This document shows, in pieces, positions 15,531 to 22,783 of a DNA stretch of 59,950 nucleotides (position 1 is the stretch's first letter; every line of letters begins with the position of its first letter). Under the pieces are notes generated by a model. That model was given only the letters and a program-made list of their open reading frames with translations, was not told where the DNA came from and did not search any database. Made by a program: the position numbers and the translations under genes. Source of the DNA: Streptomyces sp. NRRL B-1140 (GTDB taxonomy: Bacteria > Actinomycetota > Actinomycetes > Streptomycetales > Streptomycetaceae); assembly GCF_001280065.1 (NCBI RefSeq), contig NZ_LGEA01000109.1, positions 1 to 59,950 of the forward strand. Reading direction: 5' to 3'.

Positions 15531-17045
15531 TCATGCCTGTGCGAGGAGCGGGTCGTAGGGGGTGGTGCGGCGGCGGCCGGTCATGAAGGACAGGAAGTCC
15601 TTGATGAACGCGCTGCGCGTGTAGTGCGTCTCGGTGCCGGCGCATCCGGCGGTGTCGCGCCGGAACGCCGTGCGGAACAGGGCGCGGTATTCGTCCGCGT
15701 CGATGATCTGGTTGCCGTCCTTGTCGGTGGCGTCGAAGAGGACTTCGGCGACTCTGATCAGTGCGGGTCCGGCCAGGGACGGCACGGCCGCGGCGTACTC
15801 CTGGGCGCTGACGCGGCCGTCGCCGTCGGTGTCGAGGGCCGCCTGCAGTTCGCGCCACCAGCCGGCGAAAGCGTCGTAGAGCCGGGTCTCCTCGGGTTCG
15901 TCCAGGTCGAGGCGGCTGGACAGTTCGCGGGCCATGGCGGCGAGGTCGGGCCAGTCCAGGTAGCCGTTGCCCGTCTGGTCCAGCACCTCGGTGAAGAACT
16001 GCTCGGCACTGCGCCGGGTCGTGCCTTCCTGGGCAGGCTCCGGTTCGGGAGGGAGCGGGGCGATGAGCCGGATGAGGGCTGCGGCCCGGTTCATCTTGTC
16101 GCGCAGGGCGGTGACCGTGCGTGCTCTCGGGTCGTCACTGTCCAGGGAGAGGGACAGCAGGTCGGTGACGATGGCGGCCTGGATCCAGCCGTCCGGCAGG
16201 AGACGGGCCAGGCCGGCGGCCAGGTAGGCGCCTTGCATCACGGTCTGGGCGCCGGGCAGTTCCGGCAGCCCGGCCCGGCGGCGGAACGGCTCGGGCAGGG
16301 ACGCCACGGTGATGGCCCCGATGAGGGGACCGACGACGGTGCGGCCTGCCGCCCACAGGGTGGGCAGGCCGTGCAGCAGCGGCGGGGCCGGGAGGTGGTC
16401 GAAGAGCTTGTAGAGGACGATGCGCATCGCCTCCGTGTTCTCCAGCTCCTCCTCCACCACGCGGTCGAAGTAACCCCAGAACTCGTGCAAGGAGGGCGGC
16501 AGATGACCGCCCTCGTCACCCATGGCCGCGAGGAACGCCTGGAACTCCGCGTACAGCCGCTCCATGGTCTGCTGGTCGAGGGGCCGGCCGCTGAGCCGGC
16601 ACATGGTGACGGCGCTCTCGAATATCGTCGCGACCACCCAGGCCCGCACCTCGGGGTCGAGCGCGTCGTAGGGCCGGCCTTGCCGGTCGGTGCCGTTCAG
16701 CCGGGCGTGCAGGCGGTTGAGGCGGGCCGCCTCCCGTTGCCGGACCTGGTCGTCGGCGCCGAACATGCGCTGCAGGCTCAGGAGGGTGTTGCGCAGCCGC
16801 CGCCAGGGATGGGCGACGAACGTGGAGTTGTCGATCAGGGCGCCCCCGATCTGCGGATGGGCCGCCTCCAGGACGGTCGCCCGGACCATGGCCAGTGCCC
16901 AGCGGGGGTCGTTGAAGAACTCGTGGAACTGCGAGCCGGGTCCGAACAACGGCCCTGTTCCGCCTGCGGCGTCGTGAAAGCCGCCGTCGCTCTCCGTGCC
17001 GCCGGCACCGGTGCCGCCGAGAGGGGCGCTGTCTGGGTGGGTCAC
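15531..17045 (-). CDS. MpaB/Lcp-type oxygenase with C-terminal EF-hands
   Basis: A 504-residue protein. Residues about 30-300 match the MpaB/latex-clearing-protein catalytic fold (DUF2236): FHEFFNDPRWALAMVRATVL, AHPQIGGALIDNSTFVAHPW, and RAWVVATIFESAVTMC, a haem-b helical bundle in Lcp. After a linker come EF-hand loops: DQTGNGYLDWPD from residue 356, DTDGDGRVSAQE from 405 and DKDGNQIIDADE from 441, all with the calcium-binding spacing. Fusion of this oxygenase fold to a calcium sensor is unusual. The GTG at 17045 overlaps the stop of the upstream cis-prenyltransferase in a GTGA, so both are made together; this suggests that the oxygenase acts on a prenyl product. No signal peptide, so cytoplasmic. 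Confidence 0.8.
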   Translation of the reverse strand: MTHPDSAPLGGTGAGGTESDGGFHDAAGGTGPLFGPGSQFHEFFNDPRWALAMVRATVLEAAHPQIGGALIDNSTFVAHPWRRLRNTLLSLQRMFGADDQVRQREAARLNRLHARLNGTDRQGRPYDALDPEVRAWVVATIFESAVTMCRLSGRPLDQQTMERLYAEFQAFLAAMGDEGGHLPPSLHEFWGYFDRVVEEELENTEAMRIVLYKLFDHLPAPPLLHGLPTLWAAGRTVVGPLIGAITVASLPEPFRRRAGLPELPGAQTVMQGAYLAAGLARLLPDGWIQAAIVTDLLSLSLDSDDPRARTVTALRDKMNRAAALIRLIAPLPPEPEPAQEGTTRRSAEQFFTEVLDQTGNGYLDWPDLAAMARELSSRLDLDEPEETRLYDAFAGWWRELQAALDTDGDGRVSAQEYAAAVPSLAGPALIRVAEVLFDATDKDGNQIIDADEYRALFRTAFRRDTAGCAGTETHYTRSAFIKDFLSFMTGRRRTTPYDPLLAQA

Positions 17046-17845
17046 GGTCGGGGTTCTCCGTTCTGATGGTTCTGACGCGGCAGCACGCCACCGAAGCGGC
17101 GTTCCCGTTGCCGGTAGGTGTGCAGGCACTCGAGGAAGTGCGATGCGCGGAAGTCGGGCCACAGCACCGGCGGGAACACCCACTCGGCGTAGGCGACCTG
17201 CCAGAGCATGAAGTTGGAGATGCGCTGCTCCCCGGACGTCCGGATGACCAGGTCGACGTCGGGGGTGTCGGGGAAGGGCAGGTGCGCGGCGAAGCTCTCC
17301 TCGTCCACCGCCTCGGCCGGCACTCCGCTGCGGATCAGTGAGCGTGCGGCCTCCACGATGTCCCTGCGCCCGCCGTGATCGAAGGCGACGGTCAGCGTCA
17401 TGCCGCGGTTGTCGCCGGTCAGGGTCGTCAGGTCGGCGAAGTCCCGGGCCAGTGCCGGGGGCACCCGGGCATCGGTCACGCCGAGGAAGCGGCAGCGGAT
17501 GCCGCGCGCGTGCAGCAGCGGGGCGTGTTTGCGCACCACACGGCGCACCAGGTGCATGAGGAAGTCGACTTCGGCGCTCGGGCGGCGCCAGTTCTCGGTG
17601 GAGAACGCGTACAGGCTCAGCCAGCCGACACCGGCCGAACGGGCCGCCTCGATGACGTCGATCACCGCCGTCTCCGCGGCACGGTGGCCCGACGTCCGCG
17701 GCAGTGAACGCTGCGCGGCCCACCGCCCGTTGCCGTCCATGACGCAGGCGACGTGACGTGGAGGGCTGCGCGGTTCCTCGCCGCCCGGACCGGATGAGGT
17801 GGATGTTCCGACGGTCTGCCGCTGTGTCACATGCGCCCCCCGCAT
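17042..17845 (-). CDS. cis-Prenyltransferase (isoprenyl transferase, UppS family)
   Basis: A 267-residue enzyme that adds isopentenyl units in cis. Conserved pieces are HVACVMDGNGRWAAQR (catalytic Asp, residues about 31-46), the Ser-Phe-containing LYAFSTENWRRPSAEV, GDNRGMTLTVAFDHGGR, and near the end DLVIRTSGEQRISNFMLWQV with the E of YAEWVFPP. Length is normal. It is GTGA-coupled to the oxygenase downstream rather than standing near cell-wall genes, so it is probably a second, specialised copy; whether it makes undecaprenyl or another polyprenyl diphosphate cannot be told. The ATG at 17845 has ggggag 12 bases upstream; the GTG at 17830 with gggggg before it is an alternative. Confidence 0.88.
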   Translation of the reverse strand: MRGAHVTQRQTVGTSTSSGPGGEEPRSPPRHVACVMDGNGRWAAQRSLPRTSGHRAAETAVIDVIEAARSAGVGWLSLYAFSTENWRRPSAEVDFLMHLVRRVVRKHAPLLHARGIRCRFLGVTDARVPPALARDFADLTTLTGDNRGMTLTVAFDHGGRRDIVEAARSLIRSGVPAEAVDEESFAAHLPFPDTPDVDLVIRTSGEQRISNFMLWQVAYAEWVFPPVLWPDFRASHFLECLHTYRQRERRFGGVLPRQNHQNGEPRP

Positions 17846-17971
17846 GAGCCGTGACGTCTCCCCGAGGTGGTCGAAGCTCCCGGCTGGGGCGCTTCAACAC
17901 CGTTCTTGAGAGTGCCAGTTCACGTCTTCGCAGACGGTGTCACATGCGCCTTTTCACCCTTGGTACGCCTG

Positions 17972-18004
17972 TCCGAGCCGGGTCCGAGCCGGGTCCGAGC
18001 CGAT
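17972..18004. repeat. Three 11-bp direct repeats
   Basis: tccgagccggg occurs at 17972-17982 and 17983-17993 and nearly again (tccgagccgat) at 17994-18004. They lie in the 236-bp region upstream of the prenyltransferase gene and downstream of the GntR gene, so they may be promoter elements or simple slippage repeats. Confidence 0.6.
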
Positions 18005-18081
18005 TCCGGGGCGGTGTTGGGGAGGGCCTGACGGGGGAACTGTATCCACACTTGTATTCAGGATGACCCGTTGGGCGTGTC

Positions 18082-18807
18082 TCAGCCTGTGACGTCCAGC
18101 TGGACGTCCGCCTTCAGCGTCAGATCCTGGCTGGTCAGACTCTCGATGAGCGCGGTCAGGGTCTGCGCGAGGTGGTGCCGGCAGGCCGCCTCCGCCGCCT
18201 GGGCGTCCCCGTGCAGGACCGCCTTGAGCATCGCGCGGTGCTCCTCCAGCGAGGTCAGCATGCGGCGCGGTCCACTGTGCGAGAGGTGGCGCAGACGCAC
18301 GGTCTGACTGCGCAGGTCGCGGATCGTGCGGGCGAGGTAGGGATTGCGGCAGGCCGCGATGACCGCTCGGTCGAACGCCTCGGTGATGTCGTAGAACTCC
18401 TGGTACGAGCTTGCCTGCGCGGCGGGATCCAGCGCACGGAAGGACTCGTCGAACGCCTCCAGCCGCTCCAGCAGTTCGCGGAACGGTGCCAGCACCCGCT
18501 CGTCGGCCGAGCCCGCCGTGGCGACCGATGCGGCCGCCCGGGGCTCCAGCAGCATCCGGAACTCGAACAGGGCGCGGACACCGCCCAGGGAGATGGCCGC
18601 CACCCGGGCCACCTCCCCCGGCACGAAGTCGACGAGCCCTTCCCGGGCCAGCCGCCGGATCGCCTCCCGCACCGGCGTGCGCGAGGCCCCCAGCTCCTCG
18701 CCCAGCTGGACCTCGCCCAGTCTCGCCCCCGGCCGCAGCCGCAGCGACTCGATGTCACCCTTCAGCCGCTCGTAGACCGCCTCGCTCTTGCCAGTCGCCC
18801 GGGCCAT
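18082..18807 (-). CDS. GntR family regulator with FCD domain
   Basis: A 241-residue repressor. The N-terminal winged helix is clear (AVYERLKGDIESLRLRPGAR, then LGASRTPVREAIRRLAREGL), followed by an all-helical FCD effector domain with the expected Asp/His metal positions (YDITEAFDRAVIAACRNPYL, LEEHRAMLKAVLHGD, and the C-terminal HHLAQTL). FCD members sense small acids or sugar derivatives. cagggag precedes the ATG at 18807. CTGTATACAG at 18840-18849 just upstream has the TGTATACA form typical of FCD operators, so it likely represses itself. Its position beside the GH32 gene hints at a link with sugar use, but the GH32 gene has a different operator. Confidence 0.88.
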   Translation of the reverse strand: MARATGKSEAVYERLKGDIESLRLRPGARLGEVQLGEELGASRTPVREAIRRLAREGLVDFVPGEVARVAAISLGGVRALFEFRMLLEPRAAASVATAGSADERVLAPFRELLERLEAFDESFRALDPAAQASSYQEFYDITEAFDRAVIAACRNPYLARTIRDLRSQTVRLRHLSHSGPRRMLTSLEEHRAMLKAVLHGDAQAAEAACRHHLAQTLTALIESLTSQDLTLKADVQLDVTG

Positions 18808-18839
18808 GAGACTCCCTGTCCGTCCTTGCGCACCCTTGC

Positions 18840-18849
18840 CTGTATACAG
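18840..18849 (-). promoter_or_regulatory. Perfect palindrome, probable GntR operator
   Basis: CTGTATACAG, 33 bp upstream of the gntR start, is a perfect palindrome of the type bound by FCD-class GntR proteins. Its TATAC core may also be part of the -10 element, which would allow direct occlusion. A looser TGTAT-containing copy lies beyond the gene's 3' end near 18042-18062. Confidence 0.55.
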
Positions 18850-18980
18850 ACTACGACCGGCGACGCGTCGATCCCCGGCGGCCGAAGACCGACACCCGGA
18901 GGATCGCAGGGCTCGCGGATCAATTCGCATCCGGACCGTTGACGCCGCCACCCGGCTGCGTCTCATAATCGGGCAGCCAC

Positions 18981-19010
18981 TGTCATCGATGACACCTGTC
19001 AACGATGACA
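18981..19010 (+). promoter_or_regulatory. Double LacI-type operator in front of the GH32 gene
   Basis: TGTCATCGATGACA (18981-18994, perfect palindrome) is followed after two bases by TGTCAACGATGACA (18997-19010, one central mismatch). The same half-site TGTCAACGATGAC builds the operator at 26553-26582. It lies 110 bp before the GH32 start, so one LacI regulator, most likely that at 29718-30731, may control both. Confidence 0.75.
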
Positions 19011-19120
19011 CCCTCGGTCGATGGCGGGTGAACCTCCGTCGGCCCGGGTGCACTTCACGGTCTGTCACGCGGGGGGACTCGGTCGCCGCTGCGTGGACGG
19101 CCGCGGGACAAGGAGACACG

Positions 19121-21679
19121 ATGAGCCGTGTACGCGTATCCCGGCATGCCCGCATACGGATGGCGACGGTGGTGACCGTCTGCGCCCTGTCGGCAGCCTC
19201 GCTCGCCCCCTGGGCCTGTGCTGCCGACGACGCCCCGGCGTACACCGAGACCTACCGGCCCCAGTTCCACTTCACTCCGGAGAAGAACTGGATGAACGAC
19301 CCCAACGGCCTCGTGTACTACCAGGGCGAATACCACCTCTTCTACCAGTACAACCCGAACGGCAACTCCTGGGGCGACATGTCCTGGGGGCACGCGGTGA
19401 GCAAGGACCTGGTGCACTGGGAGGAGTTGCCGCTCGCCCTCGCGCACGACGACGAGGAGATGGTCTTCTCCGGCGGCGCGGTCGTCGACCGGGACAACAC
19501 CACCGGGTTCGGCACGAAGAAGAACCCGCCCATGGTGGCGATCTACACCAGCGCCTACAAGGACGGCGGCAAGCAGGCCCAGTCGCTGGCCTACAGCACC
19601 GACCGCGGCCGTACCTGGACCAAGTACCAGGGCAATCCCGTGATCGACATCGGGTCCAAGGACTTCCGCGACCCCAAGGTGCAGTGGTACGCGCCGACCA
19701 AGAGCTGGCTGATGACCGTATCGCTGTCCGCCGAGCACAAGGTGCAGTTCTACTCGTCGAAGAACCTCAAGGACTGGAGCCTGCTCAGCGAGTTCGGGCC
19801 GGCCGGCGCGACGGGCGGCGTGTGGGAGTGCCCCGATCTGTTCCCCCTCGCGGTCGACGGGGACAGCGGGAGAATCAAGTGGGTCCTGGTGGTCAACATC
19901 AACCCCGGTGGCATCGCGGGTGGTTCGGCCGCCCAGTACTTCGTCGGGGACTTCGACGGCAAGACCTTCACCCCCGAGGACAAGGGCACCTACACGCCGC
20001 CCGCCGGCGACGTCGTGCAGGACTTCGAAGGCACCGGCTTCGGCGACTGGACTGCGACCGGGAGCGCGTTCGGCCAAGGGCCGGCAACGGGTGCGGTGGA
20101 CGGTCAGGGAACCGTGTCGGGCTTCGACGGCAAGGGTCTCGCCAACAGCTTCCACGGCGGTGACGGTACGACCGGCGTCCTCACCTCTGCCCCCTTCACC
20201 GTGAACAGCCCTTATCTGAACTTCAAGATCGGTGGCGGGCGGCATCCCCACGAGGCCGGTACCGTCCTGGACGGCACCCCGCCCGAGGGCACGGTCCTCG
20301 CCGACTTCGAGGGCGGGACGTACGGCGACTGGACGGCGACCGGGGACGCCTTCGGCACGGCACCGGCCACGGGCACGCTCCCCGGCCAGCAACAGGTGTC
20401 CGGATACCTGGGCGGCGGCCTGGTCAACACCTTCCGCAACGGCGACTCCACCACCGGCACCCTCACCTCGCCCGAGTTCACCGTCGACAAGAAGTACATC
20501 GGCTTCCTCGTCGGCGGCGGCAACCACCCGGCCGGCTCCGACCACCCCACCGCGATCGAACTCGTCGTGGACGGCCAGGTCGTCCGTAGCGCCACCGGGA
20601 AGGACGCCGAGGCGCTCAACTGGGCCTCGTGGGACGTCGGCGACCTCGCCGGCAAGAAGGCGCGGATCCGGATCGTCGACGACAACACCGGCGGCTGGGG
20701 CCACCTCAACGTCGACCACGTCGTCCTGTCCGACAGCCCGGCCCAGCGCGTCTCCCAGGAGACGTCGGTCAACCTGATCGTCGACGGCAAGGTCGTGCGC
20801 AGCGCGACCGGCACCGACAGCGAGGCCCTGGACTGGGCGTCCTTCGACATGCGCCCGTTCGCCGGCAAGCAGGCGCGCATCCAGATCCGCGACATGAACA
20901 CCGGCGGCTGGGGCCACGTCCTGGCCGACCGGTTCACCGCCGCCGACCAGCCCGCCAAGTCCGTCGTGCAGCGCGCCGACTGGGCCGACTACGGCAGGGA
21001 CTACTACGCGGCCGTGTCCTGGGAGGACGCGCCGGGCGGCAAGCGCTACATGATCGGCTGGATGAACAACTGGGACTACGGCCAGTCCGTCCCGACGACC
21101 CCCTGGCGCGGCGCGCAGAGCATCCCCCGGGAGATGGCCCTGCGCACGATCGGCGGCCGGATCCAACTGACCAGCAAGCCGGTGGGCAGCCTGGAGTCAC
21201 TCCGCATGACGGACCCGGCGGCGGCGTCCAGCCTTTCCGTCAAGAGCACCTCGAAGTCCCTGACCGGCTTCGGCGCCCAGGGCAAGGCACTCGACATCGA
21301 GGCGACCTTCTCCCTCGGGGACGCGAACCGCTTCGGCCTGAAGGTGCGTACCGGAGCGGGCGGCGAGGAGACCGTCATCGGCTACGACACGACCACCCAG
21401 GAGCTGTACGTCGACCGCACCCGCTCCGGTGCCGGGGACTTCAACAGGACCTTCCCCGGCGTCCAGACCGCCCCCCTGAAGGCCGAGAAGGGCAAGGTCA
21501 GGCTGCGGATCCTCGTCGACTGGTCGTCCGTGGAGGTCTTCGGCGGCAGCGGCGAAGCCGTGATCACCGACCAGATCTTCCCCGACCCCTCCAGCACCGG
21601 CGTCGAAGTGTTCGCCGAAGGCGGCACCGCCACCCTCGACCGCATGCAGGCGTGGAAGCTGACGTCCATCCGGAAATGA
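19121..21679 (+). CDS. Secreted GH32 fructan hydrolase (levanase/inulinase type) with nested inserted modules
   Basis: An 852-residue glycosidase. A signal peptide (RMATVVTVCALSAASLAPWA) leads to a five-bladed GH32 propeller: WMNDPNG with nucleophile Asp60, RDPK with transition-state Asp184 and WECPD with acid/base Glu236. A C-terminal beta-sandwich follows (about residues 680-852). Between them, at residues 301-610, lie extra modules. Copy A starts with DFEGTGFGDWTATGSAFGQG (301) and breaks after IGGGRHPHEAG; a whole copy B runs from DFEGGTYGDWTATGDAFG (395) to about 545; then the second half of copy A resumes with ETSVNLIVDGKVVRSATG (547) to GGWGHVLADRF. So one module is nested inside another, itself inside the enzyme. 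aaggag precedes the ATG. It releases fructose from levan, inulin or sucrose outside the cell; exact linkage unknown. Confidence 0.92.
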   Translation: MSRVRVSRHARIRMATVVTVCALSAASLAPWACAADDAPAYTETYRPQFHFTPEKNWMNDPNGLVYYQGEYHLFYQYNPNGNSWGDMSWGHAVSKDLVHWEELPLALAHDDEEMVFSGGAVVDRDNTTGFGTKKNPPMVAIYTSAYKDGGKQAQSLAYSTDRGRTWTKYQGNPVIDIGSKDFRDPKVQWYAPTKSWLMTVSLSAEHKVQFYSSKNLKDWSLLSEFGPAGATGGVWECPDLFPLAVDGDSGRIKWVLVVNINPGGIAGGSAAQYFVGDFDGKTFTPEDKGTYTPPAGDVVQDFEGTGFGDWTATGSAFGQGPATGAVDGQGTVSGFDGKGLANSFHGGDGTTGVLTSAPFTVNSPYLNFKIGGGRHPHEAGTVLDGTPPEGTVLADFEGGTYGDWTATGDAFGTAPATGTLPGQQQVSGYLGGGLVNTFRNGDSTTGTLTSPEFTVDKKYIGFLVGGGNHPAGSDHPTAIELVVDGQVVRSATGKDAEALNWASWDVGDLAGKKARIRIVDDNTGGWGHLNVDHVVLSDSPAQRVSQETSVNLIVDGKVVRSATGTDSEALDWASFDMRPFAGKQARIQIRDMNTGGWGHVLADRFTAADQPAKSVVQRADWADYGRDYYAAVSWEDAPGGKRYMIGWMNNWDYGQSVPTTPWRGAQSIPREMALRTIGGRIQLTSKPVGSLESLRMTDPAAASSLSVKSTSKSLTGFGAQGKALDIEATFSLGDANRFGLKVRTGAGGEETVIGYDTTTQELYVDRTRSGAGDFNRTFPGVQTAPLKAEKGKVRLRILVDWSSVEVFGGSGEAVITDQIFPDPSSTGVEVFAEGGTATLDRMQAWKLTSIRK

Positions 21680-21686
21680 CGAGACG

Positions 21687-21712
21687 TCCCCCTCGGCTCC
21701 CGCCGAGGGGGA
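21687..21712 (+). terminator. Terminator after the GH32 gene
   Basis: An 11-bp stem, tccccctcggc (21687-21697) and gccgaggggga (21702-21712) around a 4-base loop, lies eight bases after the GH32 stop codon. It also separates this gene from the RDD gene arriving on the other strand. Confidence 0.85.
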
Positions 21713-21794
21713 ACCGGCCCGCCGGTCGACCTGGCCGGGTCAGGACGGGTCTGCTTCGGGCTCTCTCCCCCACCGCGCCCCGGCGGGCGCCGGC

Positions 21795-22409
21795 TCACGG
21801 CTGCGGTGTCCCAACCCGACCGTCCGAGGACGTCAACCGAAGCCGGTCTTCCCGGTCGCTGACGACCAAGGTGGTGGCCATCTTGTCCCACAGTTCCTGC
21901 CGATTTCGGTCCCACAGGAGCCAGAAGTACGGAATAGCGAAGGTAACGGCGGCCAGGAATCCGACGATCGTCTTCGCGACGATTTCCCGGAAGGCCATTC
22001 TCCACCATCCCGCGGTGCGGGCCTGCGGAATGTGGACGACTCTCATGTGCAGCAGCTGCTTGCCGGGTGTCTGGCCGTACTGGAAGACAATGAGAGTCCA
22101 GACAAGCCAGCCGATCACCAGCGTGCAGATGATGAGGACGCCTTCGAGCAGGTACCCGCCGAACCGGAGTCCGGCAGTCGAGAGCGTTATTCCTCGCGGC
22201 AGGAACAGCACTTGGCCGCAGAACTGGCAGGACAGTTCGTCACCGGCCGCTTTCCCGCAGGTCGGGCATTCGACCAATGGCTGCAATGCCGCCGGTGCTG
22301 CCGGAGCCACTGGATGAGGGTGCTCGGGGCGCTGTTCCCACTGCCGGGGCCCGGCAGGAGCCTGGTGTTCCGCTCCCGTCCCCCAAGGCTCGTCATGATT
22401 CTTGGTCAT
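21795..22409 (-). CDS. RDD family membrane protein with N-terminal zinc ribbon
   Basis: A 204-residue protein. After a Pro-rich tail it has a Cys4 ribbon (CPTCGKAAGDELSCQFCGQ), then an RDD domain with membrane segments LLEGVLIICTLVIGWLVWTL and AKTIVGFLAAVTFAIPYFWL. The RDD marks are the GQTPGKQLLHMRVV loop and the final LWDKMATTLVV, typical of these small polytopic proteins; the first Arg-Asp pair is reduced (LRFGGYLLEG). RDD proteins are proposed transporters or insertion factors, with no firm role here. gtggagac precedes the ATG at 22409. It converges on the GH32 gene. Confidence 0.85.
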   Translation of the reverse strand: MTKNHDEPWGTGAEHQAPAGPRQWEQRPEHPHPVAPAAPAALQPLVECPTCGKAAGDELSCQFCGQVLFLPRGITLSTAGLRFGGYLLEGVLIICTLVIGWLVWTLIVFQYGQTPGKQLLHMRVVHIPQARTAGWWRMAFREIVAKTIVGFLAAVTFAIPYFWLLWDRNRQELWDKMATTLVVSDREDRLRLTSSDGRVGTPQP

Positions 22410-22783
22410 TACCGTCTCCACTTGCCGCTGCGCAGCTCGGATGCAGGGCCGCGTACAGACTCCAGGGGGCAGGAGAGCCTCAGAGGTTCCATGGTCGCCC
22501 CCGAGCAAGGGACCTCACACGTACGGTTTGTGTTCCCTACCTCTTTCCAGGTCAGCACAGGATCGAGATTCACGCACGACGATCACGAGCGCACCCCGGA
22601 ACAGATCGCGGACAGCCGACCGGCGTCCCCAGCGCCTCCTGTCGGCGCACGCGCAGACGGAGAGGCGCCGCGCGGGCGCCTCTCCGTCGAAGTCGAGGGC
22701 GAGGAGAGCGAAGGAACTCGATTTCATGTGGAGTGAATGAGAAGGAAGCCCCTTCATGGCCTCGCCGTCGGCAACGCTAGCAC
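22410..22783. other. Intergenic region with terminator hairpin
   Basis: This stretch holds the promoter side of the RDD gene and the 3' side of the large gene at 22784. A 14-bp stem, gacggagaggcgcc (22656-22669) and ggcgcctctccgtc (22675-22688) with a 5-base loop, is probably the terminator of that upstream, leftward gene. I see no further gene. Confidence 0.6.
22656..22688 (-). terminator. Terminator of the TerD-like gene
   Basis: Perfect 14-bp inverted repeat with loop gcgcg, about 95 bp after the stop of the leftward gene at 22784-24955. Confidence 0.65.
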
